A stretch of 64,000 nucleotides of DNA, taken from assembly GCA_002633005.1 (NCBI GenBank), contig NMRA01000236.1, positions 279,030-343,029 on the forward strand. Direction: 5' to 3'. This document shows, one piece after another, positions 33,912-44,429 of this stretch. Position numbers and translations under genes: made by a program. The stretch comes from Phoronis australis (lineage: Eukaryota; Phoronida; Phoronidae). The notes under the pieces were generated by a model. It searched no databases, had not been told where the DNA came from, and worked only from the letters and a program-made list of their open reading frames with translations. The stretch's first letter is position 1. Each line of letters starts with the position of its first letter.

Positions 33912-33916
33912 ATTAG
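33912..33916. repeat. Target-site duplication ATTAG, left
   Basis: ATTAG directly precedes the 5' LTR and is repeated directly after the 3' LTR (38868-38872), as expected for integrase-mediated insertion. Confidence 0.85.
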
Positions 33917-34081
33917 TGTTATATTATTATTGATATATTTTAGTTTTCGTATTATGATTTTATTAGCCAATGGCAGTCGCCATTTTGTATTGACGTCAAT
34001 CCCGCAGCAAATAAATACGGCACTTCCGGTTTCATGTAAACGACGAGGTTTTATCATCATTCATTTGGTAGCCATAAAACA
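33917..34081 (+). repeat. 5' LTR
   Basis: It begins TGTTATATTATTATTG and ends CATAAAACA. It is unusually short. It is near-identical to 38706-38867, with an extra ATC near 34055. An AATAAATA block near 34009 may combine TATA-like and polyadenylation roles. Confidence 0.93.
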
Positions 34082-34083
34082 GA

Positions 34084-34101
34084 TGGTGTCAGGAGTGGGA
34101 T
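34084..34101 (+). promoter_or_regulatory. Primer binding site, tRNA-Leu
   Basis: TGGTGTCAGGAGTGGGAT is complementary to the 3' end (with CCA) of animal tRNA-Leu, two bases after the LTR. Reverse transcription of the element would start here. Confidence 0.85.
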
Positions 34102-34513
34102 ACTTCGAAATGCTAAACGAAAATCACTGAAAACGAAAGATAAAGCTTCAGAGAGCAGTTAGGACTATAGTTTGAAGGTGGATGGTCGAATGAAAAGTTA
34201 GATTTTTGTGAATGAAATCATCGCTTGTTTGTGACCACATTGTCTAAGTACACAGCTGTCGTATCGTCAATTGACCATTCCCTGCATGTCAGTCGGCACA
34301 AAAGTGATAACTGGAAAGGTAGGATCGACTCCTGTTTCCTTGTCAAGTCTTTAAGTCATGTCATCACATCAGTCAAGCCGAATTTGTGTCATTACTGTCC
34401 GTGCCACTGATCGTCAAATCTATAGACTAGCTCGTTCGTGAACTGTCAATATCTTCTACTACTGTGTATTGTCAATCATTGTGTGTGTGTGTAGAACTAC
34501 CATATCGTCCATA

Positions 34514-35150
34514 ATGCCTAAATACCAAGCACCGGAAGCATTTGATTTATCGAAACCATCGTCATGGCCAGACTGGAAAACCAGGTTTCTGCGTTACTAC
34601 ATTCTAGAGAAAATCAGGGATGAACAGGGTGATGTACAAGTCTCTTCACTTGTGTATACGATGGGTCGTCAAGCCGAACACATCTTCAAGTTATTCAAAT
34701 TTGAAACACCTGTTCCAACAGAGGAAGAGCCAAATCCACCAGATCCAAAAGACGATTTCAATACGGTTCTGCAGAAATTCGAGGACTATTTTGCTCCACG
34801 CAAAAACACTCCATGAGAGAACGAAATTCTATCAACGTAGCCAACAGCAGGGTGAGTCCGTTGAAAGTTTTGTTAGAAGTCTTCATGAACTAGCAGCTCA
34901 TTGTAATTTCGGCGAAAAAGAAGATGAACATATTCAAGACCGTCTTATTTCAGGGATGACCGACAAAGAGTTGTCGCGTGATCTTCAAATGGAACAGGAA
35001 AACCTGACACTTTCAAAGGCTATAGACACTGCTCGATACAAAGAACTTGTCCAGTCTAACCAGAGTGAAGGTGCATCTGTCAGTTTCTTGAAAAAAGGGG
35101 GCAAAAGTCCGAAAAAGAAATCGCCCAAGAAATCATCACACCAGTGTTAG
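34514..35150 (+). pseudogene. Gypsy gag (frameshifted)
   Basis: ATG 34514 opens MPKYQAPEAFDLSKPSSW, a typical invertebrate gypsy capsid start. At about 34806 the reading shifts to another frame, which runs through a retrotransposon-gag-like helical region (QQQGESVESFVRSLHELA) to a basic KKK/SPKKKS tail and a TAG at 35148. The zinc-binding part lies beyond this TAG in the same frame. Gag packages the element RNA. As it stands the protein would be truncated. Confidence 0.8.
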
Positions 35151-36749
35151 AGCCAATCCAACTCCAAGCAATCTAGTGGAGACCAGTCGGGGAAGAAGAA
35201 ATGCCCTAATTGTGGTTATGTCCATAGATCCCCTGGGCCTGAATCCTGCCCTGCTAGAGGGAAAATATGTCGGTTCTGTTCGAAACAGGGTCACTTCGCC
35301 TCCGTATGCCGTAAGAACAAAGTCAATGAAGTTTACGAAGAGGAGGACGATCAACAGGCTGATCAGTTCTGTGGTGCAGTAAATGTTGACTACTTCCTAG
35401 GCGCCGTAAACTGTGATGATAGCGACCCCGCTTGGAAGGTGACTCTCACCTTGGGCAGCTCTTCAGAAACATTCAAGATAGACACCGGCGCTGATGTGTC
35501 CATCATGTTGTACTCCCAGTATCTCAAGATCAAGCCAAGACCTCCTCTGAAAGATATCAAGGCTAAGCTGTCAAGCCCTGGCGGTCCTCTTAGTTGTAAA
35601 GGACAGTTCGTCGCAAGAACTGTGTTCAAGGGACATAGTTATCATTTTCGTGTGATGGTGGTTGATGGAAAAGTTGAAAGTCTTCTTGGCCGGGGAGTAG
35701 CCAGTCAGATGAACCTTATCGTTCGAGTTAACTCCGTTACTGAAGAAATAGGACTTCTCAATACTGACTCAGTCAAAATATCCCTGAATGAGAATGCCCT
35801 GTCATATGCCCTAAACGTAGCTCGACGTATTCCGTTTCCACTTGAGAAGAAAGTGAAAGAGGAGATAGACCGTCTTACCAAACTTGGAATCATCAAGGTT
35901 GTAACTCGTCCTACACCGTGGTGTGCCCCGATGGTACCTGTCTTGAAAAAAACGGGCAAAGTCAGACTCTATGTCGATCTAAAGAAATTGAATGTGAACA
36001 TCCAACGAGAAAGATTCGTCCTGCCAACCCTAGAGGATGTGACTTCGAAACTCCTGGGAGCAACAATTTTCTCATGTGTTGACGCAGCGAGTGGTTTCTA
36101 CCAGATCCCTCTAGCAGAAGAGAGCCAGGACTTAACTACTTTTATAACACCATTTGAGTGTTATTGTTTCCGTCGTCTTCCATTCGGCATCACCTCTGCT
36201 CCTGAAATCTTCATGAGGAAAATGCTAGAAGTGCTTAAGGGCCTGGACGGCTTGTTTGTGTATATGGACGACATCTTGGTGTATGGTGCGAATGCTGCCG
36301 AACACGACGCTAGGTTGTCAAAGGTCCTTGAAACCCTTCACCGAGCTGGTCTGAAGCTTAATCAAGATAAATGCTTGTACAGGAAAGAAGAGCTGAAGTT
36401 CCTAGGTCACCTATTCAGTAAGAATGGAATACGGGCCGACCCAGGCAAGGTTACAGCCATCCTACAAATGCAGCCGCCCAAGTCAGTCACTCAAGTTCGT
36501 CAGTTCATGGGAATGGTACATGTACACTACCTTGGTTCATATCTACCTGACCTGAACTCTGTCACCGGTCCATTAAATGATCTACTGAAGTCAGACCGCC
36601 AATGGACTTGGGATGCGCACCAAGAAGAAGCATTTAAAAGGACGAAACAGCTTATTGCATCAACTCCCGTCTTGTTTTACTATGATGTGACAAAGCCAAT
36701 TATTGTAAGCGCTGATTCCAGTTCTTATGGTCTGGGTAGCGTGTTCTAA
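35151..36749 (+). pseudogene. Gypsy zinc knuckles, protease and reverse transcriptase
   Basis: In the frame continuing from gag lie CPNCGYVH...C and CRFCSKQGHFASVC, a CCHC knuckle, at 35200-35320. The aspartic protease motif FKIDTGADVSIM follows at about 35473-35508. Reverse transcriptase (about 35830-36450) has the LPFGITSAPEIF block and catalytic YMDDILVYG. The N-terminal half of RNase H (IIVSADSSSYGLG) ends at a TAA at 36747-36749. There is no start codon of its own, so expression would be as a gag-pol fusion. The two in-frame stops make this copy non-functional. Confidence 0.9.
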
Positions 36750-38448
36750 CAGCAGCAGGATGGCATTCTTAAGCCAATAGCCTTTTGTTCTCGCACCCTC
36801 ACACAGAGTGAACAGAAGTATGCCCAGATTGAGAATAGAATGTTTGGCGAGTGTGTGGGCATGCGAAAAGTTTGACCGCTATATCTGTGGGCACAGCAAT
36901 GTCACAATATATACCGACCACAAGCCTCTTGTCCCTCTTAGCAACTCCAAGAGCCTGGATGAAGTACCACTACGCTGCCAGAGGCTTCTAATGAGACTGA
37001 TGAGATATGATGTCACAGCGACACATGTCCCAGGAAAGGATATGCATGTGTCTGGTGCGTTATCAAGAAGCCCTCTCGCCCTAAAAGATTCTTCAACTGA
37101 CCAAGATGTTCAACTACATGTACAGTCAATCGAGTCAAGCCTGTCAGTTACTCACAACAAGAAGATGAACATCCGTAAAGCAACGTCTGATGATCCAGTA
37201 CTGAGGTCAGCCATCGTGTACACCCTAACTGGTTGGCCGAGGTATGAAAGAGCTGTTCCTGAAAGCTTGAAGAGTCTATATGCACATCGTGCATCACTGT
37301 CTGTCACTGATGGTCTGTTAGTCTTCAATTCAAGGATCGTCGTTCCCCATAGTATGAGACCAGAAATACTTGACAGAATCCATGACGGCCATCAGGGAGT
37401 GACAGAGTGTCTCGAGAGAGCACGGCTAGGTGTGTGGTGTCCTGGTATCACCAATGATATAAAGAGGACTGTTAAACTGTGTAGTCACTGTACAGAGAAG
37501 AAGCCAACCCAAAAGCGTGAACCTCTTATGACAACTCCATTGCCACAGGGTCCACGGCAGCGACTCGGGGTTGATTTGTTCTTCTTCAAAAGCAAGAACT
37601 ACCTAGTGATGTATGACTACTACTTACGTTGGATAGAGATTCTCGCCCTCAGTTCAACAAACGCTACAGCCGTCATCTGCCGCATGAAGGACGTATTTGC
37701 TCGATTCAGTGTCCCAACCGAGGTCGTATCTGACAATGGTCCACAATTTACGTCCGCGGAGTTCAGAGAGTTTGCATCTAAGTGCAATTTTCGTCATGTC
37801 ACCTCCAGTCCTTATCTTCTTAATTCCAACGGGGAAGCAGAGAGAGCTGTCCAAACAGCTAAAACTATGTTGAGCCAAGATGACCCCTGGCTTGCCTTGA
37901 TGGTCTACCGAGACACCCCAATTGCAGCAACAGGAGCTAGCCCATCACAGCCCACAGTAGGAAGACATTTGAGAACTACTCTACCTGTTCCGTCCTCAAC
38001 AATAGAGCCTGTATGGCCAAACCGAGAGCAGATCCTTGCCAAAGATCAGAAGTACAAGGCGACATCTTCAACGTCTTATAACCAACTTTATGGTGCTAAG
38101 CCACTTCAACCGCTTCAACAAGGAGAGCCTGTCTTAGTCAAGACAGATAATGAGAAAGGATGGTCCGAGTCGGGAATCGTACGCGGTGAAGCGAGCACGC
38201 CAAGATCATATCTAGTTGAGACTAAGTCTGGAGTTTGTAGAAGGAACCGCCGTCATCTTAGGGAGATGCCACCGATAACAACTGATACTATAGCAACAAC
38301 CATGTCATAGAAGGACACCTCTCATGCGCCACCTACTTGTGTTGTTCCTAAACAGTGTGTAGTGCCTATGACTTCAGACTCTCCGGGATCTTCTCGTCGC
38401 TCAGGCCGATGTTTTAAAAGACCTGCTCGATTGATCGAATCTATTTAG
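36750..38448 (+). pseudogene. Gypsy RNase H remainder and integrase
   Basis: RNase H continues in the previous frame (FCSRTLTQSEQKYAQIE) and shifts at about 36836 to the frame that holds WACEKFDRYICGH and YTDHKPL. The integrase has an H-H-C-C zinc region (IHDGHQG ... CSHC, about 37378-37490) and the catalytic triad contexts GVDLF, VSDNGPQF and NGEAERAVQ. A TAG at 38308 precedes a typical C-terminal SGR...RPARLIES tail in the same frame, ending at 38448. No chromodomain is present. Confidence 0.88.
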
Positions 38449-38695
38449 TGTGTTTGTCTTTATAGTGCCTGGATTCTACATGATAATCCATGGCGACAAT
38501 GGAGTGAAGTGATAGTAACCTCTCCTCCTAAAGAGTTTGTGTTTTCGTGTACCTTAAGGAAATTACTCAGTGAGTAGTGTGTTCTAAAAGACTTGTGTTC
38601 CAAGAGACTTCGTGTTGATACGAACATTTCATTTGAACTCTCAAAGACTGAAAGACATTCTAAATAGTTGTCATGTGACTTTGTGCATTGTCTGT

Positions 38696-38705
38696 AAGAG
38701 GGAGA
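38696..38705 (+). promoter_or_regulatory. Polypurine tract
   Basis: AAGAGGGAGA lies immediately before the 3' LTR; in LTR elements this primes plus-strand DNA synthesis. Confidence 0.8.
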
Positions 38706-38867
38706 TGTTATATTATTATTGATATATTTTAGTTTTCGTATTATGATTTTATTAGCCAATGGCAGTCGCCATTTTGTATTGACGTCAATCCCGCAGCAAA
38801 TAAATACGGCACTTCCGGTTTCATGTAAACGACGGGGTTTTATCATTCATTTGGTAGCCTTAAAACA
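38706..38867 (+). repeat. 3' LTR
   Basis: TG...CA ends; two substitutions and a 3-base gap relative to the 5' LTR. ATTAG follows at 38868-38872. Confidence 0.93.
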
Positions 38868-38872
38868 ATTAG

Positions 38873-39429
38873 TGATTTAAAATGTGATCGAAAAACCAAC
38901 TTCTAAGGTTTTTAGTAAGCCACAACGTGCTGTCTATTTATGTGTTCATAGTTTTTCATGTTTTCCACGTTCGTGGGTAATTAGTTTTCATGCACGAATA
39001 ACTGACTGTGCAGCGACGTTTACATTTTGTTGGAACATCCGAACACACAAAACATTCCTAATAATTACACTCGTCATTAAGCCTTATTTTTGTTGAAGTT
39101 ACTGCTTTGCTTCGACTGTAGATTTGAAGCAGTGATGAACTAATCAACAGGCACACTAGATGCGGTGTTTTGACTCAACAGGCACACTATATGCGGTGTT
39201 TTTTTACAACTTAAGCTGACTTATTTACAACTATGATGTAATCATTTGTTATTAATGAGAGATCATAACTGCAATGGGAGGCCGCACACTCGCACTTGTA
39301 AGATACGACGGACTGTCCTCAGACTTCCTCTCTTTGGAATATTTGAATGAACACTGAAACAAAGGTTAGCATCTGAATCAATTAGAATCGCAACCATATA
39401 AGGGAAAACAATGCAGAGGTGGGGCGCCC
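38873..39429. other. Unassigned non-coding DNA
   Basis: A short imperfect direct repeat, AACAGGCACACTAGATGCGG and AACAGGCACACTATATGCGG (about 39147 and 39177), is the only structure seen. Confidence 0.4.
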
Positions 39430-39816
39430 AGTTATTGGTTATGGTGGACCTTGGTTAATTGGCCTGCCAAACTTTGTAGGCTACCCAAGGCGATGTGTCC
39501 TGCAAATAAGAATGAATCCGTAACAGCGAAATAAAACAACGTGTTTTTATAAGAACTCGGTGTGTTTTTAAGGGTTTTACATCGAAGTTTGATGATCTAT
39601 TCGTGTTAAACGATGAATTCAAGCGATAAGCTGACACCAGTAACCCGTGTTGTGAACTGCTGATCAGACTGCGTGTAAAACAAATGACGTCAATGAATAA
39701 TTTAAACACCTCCGTCTGCCGTCAGGTGTCAGGTAACGCAACAGAATGTGCCGTTATCGAGTAGAACTCGGAGATTGATACAAAATAGGTTGTTTTTTGG
39801 GTGGCATTCTCCCTTA
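39430..39816 (-). mobile_element. TTAA-type element, partial copy, minus strand
   Basis: The reverse complement of this segment matches 24575-24960, including the terminal GGGTGGCATTCTCCCTTAA (39798-39816), AACCCGTGTTGTGAACTGC and ATGAATTCAAGCGATAAGC blocks. It is truncated at its inner end. Confidence 0.7.
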
Positions 39817-40670
39817 ACACGCTTACTGGTGTCAGCTTATCGTTTGAATTCATCGTTTAACACCAATAGATCATCAATATTCGATGTAAAACCCTTACAA
39901 ACACAGCGAGTTTTTGAACAAAGGTGTTGTTTTATTTCGCGGTAACGGATTTATAGGGACATGCATTGGAACGTACCGTAGCCTACAAAGTAAGGTAGCT
40001 CAATTTACCAAGGTCGGTCGCGGAAGTTTGGATTCTATTCGGTGATAAATTCGAATCATCTTCGGTGAAATTTAGACAGGGGAATATTGCTGTGATTTTA
40101 TACTTGCGATTTTTTCAGTTCGAAATACCCAAAACGCTTGTCATCCCGGCCGGACCGAGTGGCTCGGAACCCGATCAGGCCTGTCGCGGCCGGAATAAAG
40201 ACATCACGAACATAAACCAGCCAAATTTGAAAACTAAGCTTACAGTCACGAAAAGACTATACTAGTGAGCCAATGAATGTCTTTTTGCACGTGATTATTT
40301 TAGTGAATTAGCCGCGAAACTGTAACTCTACTTACTCGTTGGGGACCGCGAAGTCAGGTTCTCTTTCCACAGAACCGTCAGGACAAAAGTTGTACTGTAA
40401 CAATGATTCGAATATAAAATAGTAAAACTAGTAAAACTAAAATGACGAGCGTCGGTACTAAAATATATCAAAATATCCCCAAATATCGGGCGATGCGCTC
40501 TTTCTCAAGGGTGTGCTACAGACGACGCTCGTCATTTTAGTTTTACTAGTTTTACTATTTTATATTTTTATTCGTCGGTACCTGCACGGCATTGCAACAT
40601 CTATTTGATTTCAATGATTCGAATAATGTATATGTATATCCAAATAAAGATTCCCTAATATCTGACCAAG
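39817..40670 (+). mobile_element. TTAA-type element, partial copy, plus strand
   Basis: The segment matches 24755-25420 in order (TTACTGGTGTCAGCTTATCG, CATCACGAACATAAACCAGC, AAATAAAGATTCCC) and lacks its own left terminus. Together with 39430-39816 it forms a head-to-head pair, that is, a large imperfect inverted repeat. It is interrupted by the insertion at 40415-40611. Confidence 0.7.
40411..40611. mobile_element. Snap-back insertion with 44-bp perfect inverted repeat
   Basis: The arms 40411-40454 and 40523-40566 are perfect reverse complements around a 68-base loop. The 14-base sequence CAATGATTCGAATA stands on both sides (40401-40414 and 40612-40625), and the related copy near 25370 lacks the insertion. 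That makes 40415-40611 an insertion with target duplication, and the left arm overlaps that duplication by four bases. Class unknown. Confidence 0.8.
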
Positions 40671-41030
40671 ATTCAGAAACTCATAGTCCTCTTCACTTAA
40701 CAACACGATTTAATGACATAACATATTTTGGGTGTATAATTTTGAGGTCACCTCATCCATCTTAAATCTTTGTCAACACTTTTTGTATACAACTACTCTA
40801 GAGCTCTAGAGACCAGACGATTTCCCCGTTATACCCTGTTGAAGTATATTACCCGTATCATTACTGTATGCTAAGAAATACAACCCATCATTTTTAACCC
40901 TCATCATCCATGAATTTATAAGCTAGATGATGATGTGGGTGCGTGAATACATGATGTTTGTCGCATATATTTTCCCCTTGCGGAGAACCCCCCCCCCTTG
41001 AAGGCAACGAACGGGAGGGATGCGAGAACT
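40671..41030. other. Unassigned non-coding DNA
   Basis: No feature recognised on either strand. Confidence 0.4.
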
Positions 41031-41034
41031 TGGG

Positions 41035-41235
41035 GAGCATGGCGACAAGGGGGAGGGGCGGCGACGGGAGNGGGGGGGGAGGTGGCGGCGACTGGAAGAG
41101 GGTGGTGACCAGGGGAGGGTGGCGACGGGGGGGCGGGGCTGGCGACCGGGAGGTTGCGGCAGGGGACCACGGGGGTGGCGACTGCGTGGTTCAGTTGGCG
41201 ACCGAGGGGGAGGGGCTGGCGACCGGGCAAGACAG
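41035..41235 (+). repeat. G-rich minisatellite
   Basis: About ten imperfect units built on GGCGAC with G runs (for example GGGTGGCGACGGGGG and GGCTGGCGACCGGGAGG). One N lies at 41071 in the G tract. The open frames across it on both strands are low-complexity and are not called genes. Several G runs close together could fold as G-quadruplexes. Confidence 0.7.
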
Positions 41236-41239
41236 TCTC

Positions 41240-43560
41240 ACTCCCCTCCACTCAAGAAGACCTAATTGCTACGTCTATGCAATGGACCTTTTTACGAATA
41301 TACAAAAAATAATGAATGCGTACTTAAGTAGAGATTTGTAGGATGTATCGGACCAAATTTTGCACAGCGGTGTTCAAAAGAGGCGAGACCGTAGACATCG
41401 TATACCTATGTGCGAGACACTCGCAAGGTATGAGATCACTTGCTTCTCTTGTAATAAATGCAAGAGTGTTGTCGGCGTTGGATAGGATTTTACCTACAAT
41501 CCATTGTGTATATGACGCATCGTGCTCTGAGTGCAACCGCCGGCGGGGGGGGCACGCAATGTAAAGTGGGTACTGGGGTAGATGAAATTACACCCTTTCA
41601 CGAGTATGGAATAAGAATGATACTCGTTTTTCACAATTTAATTGACTTTTTTCAGCCGCGCGTCTCCAGAACGCAATTTCAATCTACTAAGGCAATATTT
41701 CCTCGCGCTATCTGTCGAATATAGCTTTTCGATCCTGATAAAATCAGTTCCCTGCCCTCGCACCGCTCTTCTCCATCATCGCTAGATCTTTTTTTGCGCC
41801 ATTTTGGGGCCCTACTGGGCCCTTACTAAGGTCCGGAAAAGTACGATACCTACATTTCTTGAGAGGAGAGACAGGGGGCTTTCAGATGCACAAAGAAATT
41901 TTAAAATCGAAAACAAAATAAATGTACTAGTAACATAATTGTGTGCCAGTAAATGTCGGATCCAACTGAATTGAGGAATTAAATTACAGATGGTTGAAAT
42001 CTGTCTTTTGCTGAAGTGGGTTGCATGTACCAGTACGGTAACTTGGTACTATCTAGACATTTCCCTTTTACTGCCACCGTGTGTTTTTACTGCGTGATAA
42101 TTATATTTTGAAATAAATCAAAACTTTATTGTTTGAAATGGTTACAGTATCTCAATGTGTTGTTTCTGTGTGTACACTTTTTTGTTATTCTTCTCGTTCT
42201 GGATGGCCAATCAGATGTTCTCAGTGTGCTTGTTATTGACAGAAAAAATCTGCGATTCCGCACATCATGGTCGGATAAAATGGGGTTATTGATTGGTGTA
42301 AAAAATAATATTGGTAAAAATTAATAATGCGAACGCGTTTATGAAACTCTAGTTCTTCTGGCATACATGCATTGCAGTCGTCGTGTTGTTTTACAACAGA
42401 GTCGATGACACAACTGTTTGAACTGTGAGACCATGTCGTTTCAACCTGTACTGTATGCATTACCAGTTCACCACGCTAAAAGGAATTAAGCACTAGGGCA
42501 AGTAATACTAGATAGTTAAAGAAAAGTTACGTGTGTATCAGTGAAGTGATTTTCCTTGAGACAGCTCAGCACACCTTACAAGCATTATATTTTTTGAAAA
42601 ATAATCTGCATATTGATGTAATTATTATTCCTTGGTATAACCTGAATTAGACAATTCCAATCACCTATCGGGAAGTTGGGTCTGTGCAAATGCATACTTC
42701 GACCTTCCTGCTTCTGCCGCCCAAGCAGTGGTGTTCACAGGCACACGCGACTAGTACAGTGTGTTTTTGGTGTCATTTGTGCATTCTTCTTTTTTATTGA
42801 AATACTTAATGTCTGGGTCAGTTTCTGTAACTGAAACGTTTTGCAAAATTTTGCTCTCATCTTTTATTCAGGCTGGCCTATGCCCTCAATTTCGAGTATG
42901 CACGTGTACACAAACATGTACTGTTCCATTGGTCAATTGTTACATACAAGACTTTACAGGCGCATACTGCTGTTTGAATGCTGATCGATTTCCATGGGTT
43001 TCTATTATTTTTTTCTACTTAATGCTCAAGTATTTCACGCGAACGCATGCCTTAAATCTTTTTGTTCGAATAAATCAAGTGGGGTCGGATCAAGGAATTT
43101 TTAGACTCATACTAAAAACTTTGGGAATGCAGTGATGTGCAGTGAGCGGCCCCCTTGTCAGCTGATCGTCTTGTCGGTTTATAAACAACCGAAAAGTAGG
43201 CCTACTATGCAATTATAACGACGAAAAAGGTTAATCACGTTGCTGTATAATACCATTTTCTAAACTGGATACATTTCAGTCCCTGGCCCTATAGGAGCAC
43301 TCCGTGCGAATTTCAGCCAAAGCATTGGGAATTTTGTCTTCAGTTTGCAATGGATTAGTAAGCAATGCGTGGGTCACATGTTTACATTGCTTTATGTTAC
43401 CGATATTTTAAAACCTCGTTAGTATTTAAAATTTCAAATTTTATTCTGAAGAATTCCCCGGCTTCCACCGTGCTTTTGTTTACATAGCGTTCATCATCAA
43501 TATGGCGGACCACGTGTAGTAGTAGTAGTAGTAGTAATAGTAGTAGTAGTAGTATTTTTT
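41240..43560. other. Intergenic, unassigned
   Basis: No exon or repeat recognised. The 124-codon frame at 42761-43135 has no motif or helix pattern and lies on one strand only, so it is left uncalled. Confidence 0.4.
43515..43556 (+). repeat. (TAG)n microsatellite
   Basis: About 13 triplets with one AAT interruption. On the minus strand it lies directly at the 3' end of the LINE fragment and is probably that element's tail. Confidence 0.85.
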
Positions 43561-44170
43561 TACAAGTACAATTAAATCAAACAGCTATAGGTATAACATT
43601 CGTAACTACCCAGCCCAGTTGCGCTTATTAGTCACTTTAACCACACAACTCAGATGTAGGCCTACCATAACTGTCGGTTTCTACATGTAAGTTCAAAAGC
43701 AGACTTGATATATTTGGCAAATTGCCTAGGGAAATACTGAAATAGCAGTTTTAACGTATCTAATCTACTGAAGTCTACTAAGTTCGGGATTTGAAGTGAA
43801 ACATTATTAAACAGAATAGACCTCCGTGAGTTATAAAGAGAACAATAAGTGAAACATTATTAAACAGAATAGACCTCCGTGAGTTATAAAGAGAACAATC
43901 AAAAACAAAATGTAGCTCATCCTCGGCCGAACCAGAATCACAACACAATTAAAGTCTCTCACTTACAGGAGTGTTTACATAACGACCAGTTTCCAAGTGC
44001 AATGGGAGATTTCCTGCTCTAAGCTGAGCCAGAAGAGACCGCTCGGAACGAGATAAATTAATCTTTACAGACGGCTCAATTAAAAACTCGTGTCAGTTAA
44101 GGTTCTTCACCTGGCGGGTTACAACAGATTCAGTCCAAGCATGTTTCGCGTATTCAAATAGTTTGTTACT
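43560..44170 (-). pseudogene. LINE reverse transcriptase C-terminal fragment, minus strand
   Basis: Translated on the minus strand with a few stops, the region shows HLETGRYVNTPVSERL, then a Cys-rich tail LCCDSGSAEDELHFVFDC (about 44000-43900), then PRQFAKYIKSAFELT. This matches the usual end of non-LTR retrotransposon ORF2 proteins, where the zinc-binding tail helps nucleic-acid contact. An exact 53-base tandem duplication (43794-43899) lies inside. A (CTA)n tract on this strand ends the element. It is 5'-truncated and inactive. Confidence 0.7.
43794..43899. repeat. Exact tandem duplication of 53 bp
   Basis: 43794-43846 and 43847-43899 are identical by eye. The unit falls within the LINE fragment, so the duplication happened after insertion or in the source copy. 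Confidence 0.85.
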
Positions 44171-44416
44171 AGCATCTGTTATGTTACAAGTAGTCAAATT
44201 TTGAAAACAGGATTGCATGCCAGTGAGTTATGTTAAGCAAATTTTTGATTCCGTCTGGCCAACCCTTTCTACCCACAGCCGCACTCTGGCTTGCGAGTGT
44301 AGTCGTGTCGTGCTATCCATCTCGCTGGTTCCCTGTGTGCCGCTAGGTGGTCAGTAGCCGGATAGGCACGTAGTTGGCTTACGTAATAAACGACTGTACC
44401 CAGTAGACGTGAAAAC
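44171..44416 (+). promoter_or_regulatory. Probable GCAT promoter and 5' UTR
   Basis: This is the sequence before the proposed GCAT start. It contains TTACGTAA (44379-44386), a palindrome of the kind bound by PAR-bZIP/CREB-type factors, and CCGCTAGGTGGT (44340-44351), which resembles the CTCF core with two mismatches. No TATA box is evident. The exact transcription start cannot be seen. Confidence 0.35.
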
Positions 44417-44429
44417 ATGGCGTCCATCA
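44417..44429 (+). CDS. GCAT: GCAT exon 1 (13 nt, start codon)
   Basis: ATGGCGTCCATCA followed by donor GTAAGT, phase 1. It joins exon 2 in frame and supplies M-A-S-I plus the first base of Arg5. Exon 2 itself has no ATG after its acceptor in a suitable place (the ATG at 45395 lies before the AG), so a separate start exon is needed. This is the best candidate seen. Confidence 0.65.

Larger units (their letters stand above)
33917..38867 (+). mobile_element. Ty3/gypsy LTR retrotransposon, full length
   Basis: The element is 4951 bp between a 165-bp 5' LTR (33917-34081) and a 162-bp 3' LTR (38706-38867), both TG...CA. ATTAG duplications flank it, with a tRNA-Leu primer site at 34084-34101 and a purine tract AAGAGGGAGA at 38696-38705. 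The domain order gag, zinc knuckles, protease, reverse transcriptase, RNase H, integrase is that of Ty3/gypsy. The LTRs differ by two substitutions and one 3-base indel, so insertion is recent, yet the coding region has several stops and frameshifts. Confidence 0.95.

Noticed and set aside
35148-35150. TAG between gag parts as a programmed readthrough stop
   Set aside because: It lies before the zinc knuckles, not at a natural gag-pol border, and the copy has other random stops and frameshifts.
40916-41341. 127- and 111-codon frames over the G-rich region
   Set aside because: Translations are Gly/Arg or Pro/Ala repeats from the minisatellite and pass through an N.
42761-43135. 124-codon plus-strand frame as a gene
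   Set aside because: No motif, no splice context, no similarity to any family I recognise.
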